NCBI GenBank assembly: GCA_963930655.1
Contig: OZ005608.1
Coordinates: 23,709,271 to 23,773,270 of the forward strand
Length of the DNA stretch: 64,000 nucleotides
Source: Myrica gale
Lineage: Eukaryota > Streptophyta > Magnoliopsida > Fagales > Myricaceae
Reading direction: 5' to 3'
The notes below the pieces were generated by a model, which was given only the letters and a program-made list of their open reading frames with translations, had not been told where the DNA came from and did not search any database. Of this stretch, positions 1 through 10,400 are shown one piece after another. The position numbers and the translations under genes were made by a program. How positions within the stretch are numbered: position 1 is the first letter of the stretch; the number at the start of each line of letters is the position of its first letter.

Positions 1-23
1 ACATTGGCACGGGTTAGTTTTAC

Positions 24-2683
24 CTCGATGCTCAGCGGGGACGTGGTTGGGGCATAACGGTCGACAACATTCCCATCTTTATCAACCAAGAATTTTGAGA
101 AATTCCACTTAATGCTGTCTCCAAATAGGCCACCTTTGCTCGACTTCAAGAACTTGTACAATGGGGCAGCATCTTTACCATTCACATCAACCTTTGAATG
201 TGAAAAATGAGGTATCATTAGGCATTATCTCCAATACAAAAAACATAAACCCATGAAGCAAGGAGACAAATTGAATCTCCCGTGCATATCATTCAACAAT
301 GCCTAACACCATTACCAGTTTCAAAATTCTTCCTCTCTCTCTCTCCCTCACGGAGGCCACAGGCCTCCAACAACCCACAAACAGTGGTCAAATGCACAGG
401 ACATAATGCAAGATCTGCATTGACTCTGTCCTCCACAACTAAAGTGTCTGCAGCCAATACCAGCTCTGAGGATTAATTTTTTCTGAGGAATCAATCATTA
501 ACTTGAAAAAGCTCAAGTCAAGTAAACTGCCTCGAAAGGTTAACAAATGGAGAATCTAGGTACTGGTTGACATCAGCTTAACTGACTCAACTCGGGCACA
601 TTGCAAAACGCAGCAAGGTTAAAATGAAATCTATGATTTGAAAGGTTCCAACAGCAGCTGTCATACAACAGATTTTGAAGGACAATGCTGTACTTTGTAT
701 CTCTAAATTGCATGGCATTGTTTGGCGACTCAAATTAATTACATTGTGCCAGAAATGAGACCAGCATTTCTTCGCAACATGACACTACCACATTCCCATT
801 TACCCTTAAATATAATTTCTAAATAATTAGCAGGCACATAAGCAAAAAATACTTATGAGATAGAAAAAAATAAAAGGTATAGATAATGTTTCCCCTACTG
901 TCCCCAAAATTCAATCCATGTCCTACCTTATCAAAGATAGGAAACTCAGCCTTGAAGCGAGTGCAAGCAAACTCTACGATCTGCTCATTGGTTCCTGGTT
1001 CCTGAGCTCCAAACTGATTGCAAGGGAATGCTAGAATCTCCAATCCTGAACCAATATAGAAGCAAGTTAGCTCCAAAAGCATCCCAATTAAAGAGAGAAG
1101 AAAAATCACTTCTAGATATGCAAAACAAAATTTCACAGCAAGAGTTCGTAAAACCAAAGAAGGTATTTCTTCATCTTGTTTCTTGCATGGGTAATACGAT
1201 GGCACAAAAAGAAAATTTCAACCCAACAATTACATAAATAAATGGAACCAATCAAACACAAAAGTGAAAAGATTAAAAACCAAAACCTAAGGGAAATGAA
1301 AGCTAACCTTGATCTTTGTATTTCTCGTACAACTGATTCAGCTCAGTGTAGTTAGAATTAGTCAAGCCACTGCATTTAAGAGCCGACTGTTAGAACTATG
1401 GATAGAGCAAAGTACATAACCAGCAAGTGGCGACACCGCAGATAGAGCCACTATCCTTCAAAGGCTGTTCATCACTGATTCACTGTCCCTAACTATCTAG
1501 GTCCTTTTTGGTAACTGGTTCTCGTCTAAGAACGGCCTTGCTGCATGCTGATGAATGTTTCTTAGGGAAACTTTACATATCGTTCCAATTAAACATTTTA
1601 TTGGCGGTACGAGGAAACTGAGAATAGTTCATCTGACAGCGATTCACTTTTAATTTGGATATTTCACCCAATGTTAAGTCTCCAAACTGAAGGGAAATAA
1701 CCTTTGAGCACTAAGTTTGATAAAGAGACACCAGGTCCAAAAACAAAAAAACTATAAGAAGCTATAGCATACCATTGGGATGCAACATTGACAATCAAGA
1801 GGGGCTTCCCCTTATACGTGCTGAGATCAACATCGTTCCCCTTGGCATCCTGCAATCACGAAAGCTAACTGAGATCAATGGAGAGTTGGGTCATGGGAAA
1901 TTACAAAGGTCCATTATATGCACCGAAGATACAAGCTGACATCAAGGAGATAACATACACTAAAAGAGTGTTCATTTGGACGAGCTAAGGCTCCGAACTT
2001 AAAAGAGTCCGAACATATTTCAGTGACTAATTTGATGCGGGTGATATAAAGGAGTGACCTTTACGGACAAGTACAAAATTTATCAAGGAAACATATGCTA
2101 GCCAAAGATAATAGTAATTAAAAGGACAATTCAATTCGATTTAGGTAAAATGTCCTACCCGATTATTATAAATATTATCCCCTTCGTTTTCTCAGCATCC
2201 AAGCACAGGCTAATCTAGCTGTAAAGCACTAACTGAATTCCATTACCAAAACCATAAGTTCCCCATTACTTCACCTACTTATTTTACTCGATGCAAGCAC
2301 AGAGTTGAACCCATTTCTTATCACAAAGCCATATGAAATTCCTCAAAAAGAAAAACCAAGGCAACAAGAAAAGCATCTCTAAAAGTTGATAATAGGGAAA
2401 CACCAAACATATCCCTAAAACTAACCGTGACGGTGAAGTCGTGGACTGAGCTGCTCTGGGACTGGCCAGCCATTGAACGAACCGATCGAAAACTAAATAA
2501 CTCGGGCCTCGAGAACCCTGTCTTGGTTGGCGGAGATGACAAAGAAGCGGGCGAAACCAGTGTAAAGCGCAAAAGGGTTGGCTTCGAATTGGATGAGATC
2601 GGCTTTGCCAAGAGTAAGGACGCGGATAGGGGTCCGAAGACTAGATCTTTTCGAATGAAAGAACGAATGGTTAAACGGAGCAT
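24..2683 (-). CDS. GPX6: Glutathione peroxidase, GPX6-type (3' end outside window)
   Basis: Thiol peroxidase that reduces hydrogen peroxide and lipid hydroperoxides; plant members use thioredoxin as reductant. Exons read on the minus strand: 2426-2683, 1773-1849, 1308-1369, 927-1045 and 24-191, all with GT-AG limits. They join in frame to 228 residues, and only a short C-terminal exon is missing. The peroxidatic Cys is at about residue 112 (NVASQC), with FPCNQFG Cys 141, ACTRF Cys 160 (the resolving Cys in plant enzymes) and KWNF Trp 201. It is a Cys enzyme, not a selenoprotein. I chose the ATG at 2683 because it adds 70 Ser/Arg/Leu-rich residues resembling a mitochondrial or plastid transit peptide, as in Arabidopsis GPX6. 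The internal ATG at 2473 would give a cytosolic form. Family is certain; start and targeting are inferred. Confidence 0.93.
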
Positions 2684-2692
2684 CGGGCCTTC

Positions 2693-2702
2693 TATATATA
2701 TA
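2693..2702 (-). promoter_or_regulatory. Possible TATA box for the short GPX form
   Basis: An alternating TA decamer lies only 10 bp upstream of the long-form ATG (2683) and 220 bp upstream of the internal ATG (2473). If it is used, transcription would start near 2660-2670 and the long form could not be made from that transcript. A second TATA-like site near 2789-2794 could serve the long form. This is a motif reading only. Confidence 0.35.
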
Positions 2703-2704
2703 GA

Positions 2705-3104
2705 TACACAGTTCTGCTGAGTCACCGAGTCAGCTTCATGGGTTGTATAAGATTTGTGAATTTACCGGTTACACGTGGAGGATTGTGCACGTATAAACGT
2801 GTGAATACCAAGTGTTGGGGTTTCGGAATTGGGCTAAATGGATGGCTACAGCCATTGCATCAGAGACTACGTCACTACGAATGAATTGGGTCGTGAATTA
2901 AGGGGGGCTGAACTGCGAAGCTGTTGAGGTCGGTGTGAACCGGATATTCGGTTGGAACTTGGGCTTCTGGAACGACAAGACGAAATTTGAGACGTGGGAA
3001 CTTGCGAAAGAAGAAAATGGGCGATAATCAAAGCATGCGTGACTCGATTAGGATCGTGTCCCCGACAAATTCTAACGCTCTCATACAGATTCTCATTGCT
3101 TTTT
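2705..3104. other. GPX upstream region, no further gene
   Basis: Intergenic DNA between the GPX start and the first inverted-repeat element. It holds the putative GPX promoter. No coding region was recognised on either strand. Confidence 0.5.
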
Positions 3105-3710
3105 GGGTTAATTAAAAAAAAAATCCACGAATTTGTATGTCATTCTTAACTACTCTCGTGAACAAAAAATCGTTGCAATCGGATCCCATGAATTACGTGG
3201 CGCGTCGCAATTCGGCTTTTCACTGTAATCTCGCGTTAAAGCTTACGTTTTCGTCTCCAGAACACGTGAACTTACTAGAATACCCCTTGCCATGACTTAT
3301 CTTCTAAATGCGATGCGTTTTGAACAAGGCGAGTGTAAAAGATTTTTCGGCTGTTTTCCCCCGAAGACAAACTCACACAGCCACACGAAGACAAATCCAC
3401 GAAGGCGAGTGTAAAACATGCAAAATACATGCAGAAGTTATGGTTTGAATATATAATTAAGGCGAGTGTGTTCCTGGGTTTGAACAAGGCGAGTGTGTTG
3501 CTTTTCTTCCTCTAAACCAGATTAGGAAAATGATGCTGTATTTCACATGGTGAAATCTACTTTGAAGCAAAACCCAGGTCCCAAGGAAAATATGGTTTGA
3601 ATATATAATTAAGAACAAAAGTGACCAAATACATCAAAAATTAGGAGAGATGAACATTATTATTTCATATTATCCAACAGCATGAACTAAGGTAAAACAA
3701 AACACCCTCA

Positions 3711-3785
3711 GAAATCAAAACTTTAGCCGAATTAGCCTATCTGGATCTAACAACAAACAAACTAAGTGGTCCAATACCTATCTGT
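3711..3785 (+). pseudogene. Leucine-rich-repeat receptor fragment
   Basis: About 25 codons read as one LRR unit (LAELAYLDL, then NKLSGPIP), the plant-specific LRR consensus of receptor-like kinases and proteins. It lies on the strand opposite to the MSL fragment and abuts its end, so two unrelated gene pieces were joined. The CCTCAG just upstream could be an old splice acceptor. The fragment is too short to name a parent gene. Confidence 0.55.
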
Positions 3786-4532
3786 ACATATACACAAAAT
3801 ACAAAACCTTCTTTCTAAGCAAGAAATTTCTTTCAAACAAGAAAACCAAAACGTTCATGAACCATTCAGTGACCAATCTACCACAAAAAATTACCAACAC
3901 CAGCACGCCCCATTTCCAACAGCTCCACACCCTAAATCGTACAGTTTTGCAATTTATGAACCGTTAAACAAGCAATAAAAAACCCCATGATACACACAAA
4001 CGCAATCCACTCAAACAAAACCAACATTTTCAGCTTCTTAGCAGTTGCCTCCCTCACTCTAATATTGGCCGAGTTGTACACTTCCTCATCATCTTCCTCC
4101 TCTGTTCCCGGCGTTCTGGGTGTGATCGGTGCTGATTTCACTTTATCTTGTGGAGTATTGACAATGATTTTGTGTATTGGGGAAGTCCCAATAGGAATCG
4201 AACTTGGCGTGGGAGATGGTGGACAATTGAACTCTGCTTTTAAGTTCGTGTAGATGGTGGAAGCCCTTCGAGCTCAGTTGTTGAACCACCCACATCGTGG
4301 CCTCCCCCAACCCCATCACCAAAATCAGAGGATGGCGAGGAGAAAAGAATGTCCAGCGGATCACCACCAAAGCTCTGAACCGAAGTCTGATTCTTTGAAC
4401 TAAAATCCATACTGGGCATCCCAAAATCGCTCAGTTTGGACCCAGAACTTGAATAACTCCTAAAACCCCAGAAGATCCCCAACTTCCAGTACTTTTGACC
4501 GCATTACCGGTTTTCGGCAACGTATCTGCCAT
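3785..4532 (-). pseudogene. MSL (MscS-like mechanosensitive channel) gene fragment, broken
   Basis: This is the N-terminal part of a plasma-membrane MscS-like channel of the MSL10 group. Reading the minus strand: an ATG at 4532 (MADTLPKTG), a frame change, a Ser/Gly-rich stretch, another frame change near 4255, then a proline-rich segment ending KSAPITPRTPG. An acidic EEEDDEEVY segment and a first membrane segment (LVLFEWIAFVCIMGFFIACL, about 4000-4040) follow. The next Trp codon is a TAG stop (near 3930) and a one-base insertion follows it. After that the family sequence resumes (WGVLVLVIFCGRLV, then RNFLLRKKVLYFVY) to about 3790, where homology stops. The pore-forming MscS domain is absent. 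At least three lesions make it non-functional as a channel. Confidence 0.8.
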
Positions 4533-4839
4533 CCTTCCAATTGCAAACGAGCTGGGGGTTGAAGATGAGTAAATGGGAGCATAAGGTCAAAACGCACGAC
4601 ATCAAAGAATTGTTTTCATGTGTAGTGGAATGAGTTAGGCCACGGGGGCAATCTGGTAACTTTATGTGGTTTGGGTATCACGTGTGACGGAAACCGTGCC
4701 ATTTAACGCCGAATATGGGTGCACTGCCGAAATTCAACGTGTCACTTAATACATGGGGCCGGGTTGTAACGATTTTTTGTTCAAGGGGTATTTGAGATTG
4801 ACATACAAGTTCGTGAGTTTTTTTTTTTGTAATTAACCC

Positions 4840-5825
4840 TTTTTTTATAAATCTCAATAGAATCTAGCCCATATTCAATAATAAACAAATTTAACCCATC
4901 CAGATAATTTTTTTAATTTTTTTTATCTATTTATATCATAATAAATCTGTTTTTACTAAAGTACTCTAAGTACTTATGTACACAAAAACCAAATATTTAC
5001 AAAAATAATTAGTACAAACATGTAAAAGACCCAAGAAGAGTTGGCTTTGGTGATGTTTGGCAAACAAAAATATGGAAACGATTAATACAGCTGGATATTA
5101 ATTTATTCATAGTATAAACCAAAATATTTTTTAACTTATATATGCCAAGAGTGATGCACAAATTAGTGGGGGTTCTCTTGATTAATAAGTGAGTATGTTC
5201 TTCGTGTTGCAGATTAAAATTTAATCTCGATGCTTAGGTGTGGAACAACTTAAGTGGCCCTAATTTACAATGTGTGATCTATCCAATCAAGTGTATGATC
5301 CAACATTTTTATCAGACTTCCTCAAGTTAGGCCGGGCATGGATTTTCTAATAAAAAATAATTGTACGGGTGATTGCTCCCTAAAATTTCGAAAAATAAGG
5401 GGTTCCTTTAAAACTATATAGGAATTGTTGTTAGATTTTTAAAGTTGCCCCATTTCAATATAAAATATGAAAAATGCGTTAAAAATCTAAACATACAATG
5501 AGAGAGGAATGACGCCTAATTCAAGATCGTGAAGATGAAGTAAGGTAGTCAATTTAAAAGATTTCCATACGATGAGCTAATTGCATTGTACTTTGCCATG
5601 AGGGTAGAATCATGTAACATCAAATGTCTCGTTTTTTTTTTTTGGATAATGAAGGAAATTCGTTACACCCGACCTTTTGTGCATGGGGTTTAGATATACT
5701 TGACTGACAACTTGAAAAATGCACGGACCTAGTGTCAATAGTTGAGACTTCTGTTTGAGATTGCTTTAGTACTTTGAGAGCACAAAGTGACTTTTTCTCG
5801 AAAGATAAATAGCCTCAGTCATACC
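4840..5825. other. AT-rich intergenic DNA
   Basis: No ORF of note and no recognised gene on either strand. Low-complexity A/T runs occur throughout. Confidence 0.5.
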
Positions 5826-5835
5826 AAAAAAAAAA

Positions 5836-6344
5836 GTAAAGTCATAGTTAGTCCCCTATGTTTGGGCAAAAATCAAATAACTACCACTAAATTTTAATCC
5901 TATAATTTGAGACTCATAACTTTAAAAACCTATCAATCTTTGCTCTCCATCCAAATTAGGCTTTAAGTTCGATAGAAAATCATGCAAAATGATAGAAATA
6001 ACCATCTAGGCTAAATTTTAATAAATAAATAAAAATAATAAAAATTTAAGAAATAAATTAAAAAATAAATAGATTATTGAAATAGAGTTTCAATAGTTTT
6101 ATTGAAAAAATATTAATTTTTTTAAAAAATATATCATTTTTTATTTTTAATATTTTTTTAGTAATTTTATCTTGGAGGGCATTTTGGTAATTTTTATTTT
6201 TCCGTCTGATTTAACGTCTTATTTAGATAGGGGCGAAAATTGATAGGTTTTGAAAGTTATGAGTATCAAATTGTGGTATTGAAAGTTTTGAGTAACTATT
6301 TAATTTTTGCCCAAACATAGGGGGATAACTATGACTTTGCCCAC
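5836..6344. mobile_element. MITE with long terminal inverted repeats
   Basis: Left end 5836 to about 5975 and right end about 6205-6344 are inverted copies. Shared blocks are AAAGTCATAGTTA, CCTATGTTTGGGCAAAAAT and ACTTT..AAAACCTATCAAT. The centre is pure A/T-rich sequence without coding capacity. Both outer flanks are runs of ten or more A, consistent with, but not proof of, a 9-bp poly-A target duplication of Mutator type. Confidence 0.65.
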
Positions 6345-6409
6345 AAAAAAAAAAACTCCACTTTTGTTCTATTTTTCTCATGCGTATTATGCGTTGATAC
6401 TTTTATCTT

Positions 6410-6885
6410 GGGTTAAATATATTTTGCACCCATTAATTAAGTTTGGGGTTATTGACACATTGCAATCCAATATTTTATTTTTGAGACATTGAACCTATTA
6501 TCGTTTATGCGGGTTTCTCACGCGACCTCAGTTCATGTTAGATTATCGTATCACCCTTGAATCTCAAACAATAGTTGTCTACATATCACCTGAATATGTA
6601 CAATATCAACATATCTCTCCAAAAGCATACGTTTATTGCCTTGGAATCATCATTTTTAAAGTCCTTACCAGCAAATTCCCCTTTCAATATCTTAGTAATG
6701 GCAAAAGCAATTACTGTCTATTTGACACCTAATTTTACTCCGATGTATAAATCGTTGGGGAAGATAACATAATGAGTTTAATATTTCAAAAATAAAACAT
6801 TGGGGATGTAATGTGTCAATACCCCAAATAAAGGGAGTACAATGTGTCAACACCCTCATATATAAGGGTACAAGTATATTTAACT
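6410..6885. mobile_element. Small Pack-MULE-like element with 10-bp target duplication
   Basis: CTTTTATCTT occurs directly before (6400-6409) and directly after (6886-6895) the element. The ends are inverted: GGGTTAAATATATTTTG on the left matches the reverse complement of the right end (AGTTAAATATACTTGTACCC). The match continues through ACACATTGCA and the AAAATAAAA..ATT blocks for 80-110 bp. A 9-10 bp duplication with long inverted repeats is typical of Mutator-like elements. The cargo is a receptor-kinase fragment. Confidence 0.7.
6553..6717 (+). pseudogene. Pollen-receptor-like kinase (PRK) kinase-domain fragment
   Basis: About 55 codons read as kinase subdomains VIII-IX of the LRR receptor-like kinases of the PRK group: YISPEYVQYQHISPK, then VYCLGIIIFKVLTSKFP and QYLSNGK. 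The usual PRK text has SDVYCLG and LEILTGKFP. The SD-to-AY and TGK-to-TSK changes and the lack of any remaining kinase motif show a decayed fragment. It sits entirely inside the inverted-repeat element, so it was probably captured and moved by it. Confidence 0.7.
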
Positions 6886-6895
6886 CTTTTATCTT

Positions 6896-7401
6896 TAAAT
6901 CAATTGCAATTTGTGATTGGTGTCACTTGTCAAGCAACTCTCAACTTCTGTCCATGTTACTAAAAAAAAAAAAATACACGCATCAACGTGGAGCTTCTGG
7001 GGGCATGTTTCACAAATGACAATGTTGTCACGTTGTGTGAGCCAGGTACAAATTTATGACTAACCCTAATGTTATTTAACTCGCAGGATCGATCTTTTAA
7101 TGTATTAGGCATACAGGACAAGATATGTTGCAGATTATCAGAAGTCAAGTAATATATTATATAATTAAACAAATATGAGGGGTGTGATATATTCACGTAC
7201 ACTTATTTACTTTAGAACGAGGCACATAGAGGATTTGGTCCCTTCATGATTGGACACTCCTCTCTGAGACCAACCATTTCATTGACGGCCTGATCTGCTA
7301 GCTTCTTGCTGAGGCGAAAGAATTATGATATCACAAACATGAAGCTCAAGAAGAAGAAATCAGGAAACAAACTAGAGCTAGAACAGTACCGGCCCCGGCG
7401 C
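6896..7401. other. Intergenic, GT47 3' flank
   Basis: No gene recognised. The part nearest 7401 is the likely 3'UTR of the GT47 gene on the minus strand. Confidence 0.4.
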
Positions 7402-9296
7402 CTATTGTACAGTCGATTCCATCCTGTCTACCCTCTCGAGCAGATTATTCATAGCAATGGAAAATGCATCTTGAAACTTTTCGAGCTTGGAATTTGGATC
7501 CGCATATACTAATCCAGGTAGTAATTCATAGGCTATAAAGCTCCTCATATCCTCCCTCTCTCTCGGAGAAATCTTGACCAGCCTCTCCACAACATTCACC
7601 TGCTTTTGCCTCACCTTTTCGTGGTCTAAAAACACCGAATATTTCCCATGATCGGGCGACAAATGCCATGGATACTGGTAGTAAGCTGTGAAAGGGCTGA
7701 AAAATACAGGGATGCAACCAGACACTAAAGAATCAAATACCGATTTTCTGGTTGGGCTATCCCCAGGAGGCTGCAAGCAGAATTCAGACTCCATGAAGAG
7801 CTCGATGACTGATTCTGCCTGATCACACCCGCCTGAACTGCAATTCAAAAACCGGCATACTCCATCGTCCGCAGAATTGCATTGGTTGATTAATATCGAC
7901 CTGATGTTGTCTGGTTGATCAGGGCGTGCGGCCCCAGCAAAGCTCACAAGTGTTCTACGAGTTGAATCTATTATTTTCGATTGCCATGCCATAATCTCAT
8001 CATCTGAACGAGGGTGGAAGAAAGTCGGGTGCGGAATCCCAATGTCGTTTATCTGCCATGGTTGGCGTTCGATCAAGAGCTTGACAGGGTTTTGCATTTG
8101 ATCAAGCTCTAGGAATCTTGTCCCCCATGAAGAGTTGCCATATCTCCTAAAATCCCAAGAAATCTTCCCCAACACAAAAACATGATCCTTACCTGAATAC
8201 CGAGCCCACGGTTGCTGCTTTTCCAGCCACGTTACGAGCTCTAATGACAAGCTGTCTTTGACATGATTGGAAACATTCTTGAAATGCCATCTTAGTACTT
8301 CTAAACCACCATAGAAAGGGACATAAAAGAGCTTTGCTTCATTCTCATTATAAACCCTGCATGGATGCTTCAAGACCCTCGAATGAAATATTGGTTCCAG
8401 CAAGTACTGATGAGTCTGATACCATCCTTCCCCAAGCTTTGTTATGGGCTGGCCCAGTGCCTCATTCTCGAAATACTTGCAGAAGTCTGCCCATGGAACC
8501 ATATCATGGCACTGACCCATCAAGTCCTTGTTGAACTTCGATGGCAAATCATAGACATAAATTCCCCGCCCATCGCACACCGCGTGATTCTTATCTGACC
8601 TCCAGGATCGGTGTAGTTGCAACTGCTCCTCAACGGCCTTCTTAACAATTGCAATCTCCTCATCTCTGGCTTTCTCTACTTCTCGCCTATTAACTGGATT
8701 AGGATCGTTCTGAGAAGTAGCCAGAACCTTTTGAGCATCAGCAACCAACTCTTTTTTGTCTACTTACTTTCTTCAGAAGTTAGATTGGGGTCCTCCAAAA
8801 CAACATTGACGACTTCCACAGCATCTGAAACCTCCTCTTTTCTGTCTATATCAGCACTATTTTCAGTAGCATGAGTTGCGCCTTCGCGAACGACATTGAC
8901 CGTCTCTTTTATGTTGGCCTTCGCGTTAGGATTAATAGCACTATTGTTGATTCCTGGAATTGGGATATCGATGTTTGGCTGGGTACCAGCAGAGAGGCAA
9001 TAGAGGTTGTTGAGCTTCCGCGAAGAGACGCAAACATGAACAATATTCCCTGATATGATGGTGGTGGAGGAACACCACAAGTAGACAAGGATCAGAAGAA
9101 AGAGAGTAGCAGGAATTCGACAGAGGAAGTTAAGTGCAAACGAAAAACATAAGCCACGTCCATTTGCTTCTTGTTTTTTGGATGGCTTTGATTTCTTTTT
9201 GGACACAGAAACTGCCATTTTTGGTTTGAGCAGTGGCTTCTTCTTGCTAATTGGCTTCTGGTTTTCCTTTGGCCGGGAGCTGATCAGGAATTGCAT
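7402..9296 (-). CDS. GT47 exostosin-family xyloglucan galactosyltransferase-like
   Basis: Type II Golgi glycosyltransferase of family GT47 (MUR3/KATAMARI1 relatives), which adds galactose to xyloglucan side chains. The N-terminal frame (from 9296, or 9218/9365) gives a basic tail, one membrane anchor (ATLFLLILVYLWCSS) and a hydrophilic stem. It ends with TAG near 8760. The catalytic frame is open from about 8750 to 7402 (about 448 codons): GRGIYVYDLPSKFN, FYVPFYGG, CLQPPGDSPTRKSVFDS, and SGCIPVFFSPFTAYYQYPW are the exostosin-domain hallmarks. The two frames differ by one, so the gene carries either a one-base loss near 8760 or a 74-nt GT-AG intron (8694-8767, perfect GTAAGT donor) that restores the frame. 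Close relatives are usually intronless. Family is sure; integrity is not. Confidence 0.85.
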
Positions 9297-9447
9297 TATT
9301 ATCTCCCAGGATGAGCTGCGACATGGAAGCACGTATTTTGATTGGCTACAGATTATGCATTGCACGTTAGGAAGTGCAATGCATAATACTGCTATTATTG
9401 TTCACGTCCAGACTAATCACAACGTTTAACGTTGCATATCATGAGCA

Positions 9448-9457
9448 TTAATATAAA
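9448..9457 (-). promoter_or_regulatory. Possible TATA box of GT47 gene
   Basis: TTTATATTAA on the minus strand, about 80-150 bp upstream of the candidate start codons. Motif only. Confidence 0.3.
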
Positions 9458-9744
9458 CGTGCAGGTTGGACTTTTATGTTAGCCGACGCGCGCTGTTAAT
9501 GAAACCTCTAATGATTATCTCTCGCAGGAGAATAAACAATCAAACTACAAATAAATTAGAGTTGTTGTTGAGATCACTTTGAGACGTACGAATTTTCTTT
9601 ACCGACTACCCATATATCATGCATATGCTAAATAAACTCATTGTACGTAGTCGATCGAGTGATAATTTTTACATTCGATCTCTTCAGTTAATTATAATCT
9701 TGCAAATAAAATCTGATGGCAAATTTAAAAGATATTAATTGTTA

Positions 9745-9796
9745 ATCAAAAATCACTACATCGTGAAGAGTATGAATTTCACGTTAGATATATATG

Positions 9797-9828
<32 letters not shown>

Positions 9829-10400
9829 AAGTACTAGCTAGCTGGGTGCAATATCATTTGTGCACGTCCTCTAAAAACTAAAAGCTAGCTTAAGGTTATG
9901 TACGATCTCTAAATTTTATTCCATACCTCACTGATAGCGAACGAAAACTGTGGCTACAAAATCAAACAGATACAATACCACTCAAAAATCACTGGACCCT
10001 GAAGAGTATGAATTTCACGTTAGATATGTTATATATATCTTGAAGTAATAGCTAGCTAGGTGCAATATCATTTGTGCACGTCCTAGGAAAAACTAAAATC
10101 TTATGGTTGTGTACGATTTCTTAGGATTATATGCAGAAGACTTATGTTTTGTTCTTTGCGTTAGTGTGTGTGTGTATATGTATATATATAGTGTCTCTAA
10201 ATTTTATAGTGAAGTAAAACTGTGATTACAAAATCAAACAGATAAAATACCACACAAAAACCACTACACCGTGAAGAATATGCATTTCACGTTGGATATG
10301 TTATATATTATCTTGCACTGCTAGCTGGCTAGGTACTGCACAATGCATGTCCTCGATTGTGTACGATTTATTGGCATTATAAATAGAAGACTCATGTTTT
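9745..10400. repeat. Three-copy degenerate tandem repeat
   Basis: Three head-to-tail units begin near 9745, 9985 and 10250. Each has an ATCACT/CCACTACA block, GAAGAGTATGAATTTCACGTT, a TA-rich run, GCTAGCT, then TGCA..GTCCT and GTGTACGATTT. Units differ by indels and by expansion of the TA tract (9791-9826 in the first). No coding capacity. The region 9458-9744 before it shows nothing recognisable. Confidence 0.7.

Larger units (their letters stand above)
3105..4839. mobile_element. Pack-MULE-like inverted-repeat element carrying host gene pieces
   Basis: The two ends are inverted copies of each other. The left end (3105 to about 3290) and the reverse complement of the right end (4839 down to about 4645) both begin GGGTTAATTA and share GTATGTCA, AACAAAAAATCGTT and GCGTTAAA blocks, roughly 70% alike over about 190 bp by eye. 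Inside lie a mechanosensitive-channel gene fragment and a leucine-rich-repeat fragment on opposite strands. There are also four copies of a short GGCGAGTGT motif (3327-3500) and a repeated 22-bp AT-rich stretch near 3439 and 3592. Long terminal inverted repeats plus captured gene pieces fit a Mutator-like Pack-MULE. No transposase is present, and no clean target duplication is visible because both flanks are T-rich. Confidence 0.6.

Noticed and set aside
282..476. 64-codon ORF on the plus strand
   Set aside because: It lies in a GPX intron, antisense, with no family resemblance.
1773..1849. Selenocysteine-type glutathione peroxidase
   Set aside because: The codon after NVASQ is completed across an intron as TGT (Cys), as in all land-plant enzymes; no TGA is used.
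8687..8767. An 81-nt intron in the GT47 gene ending at GTTAATAG
   Set aside because: Its length is a multiple of three and would leave the catalytic domain out of frame; only the 74-nt version restores it.
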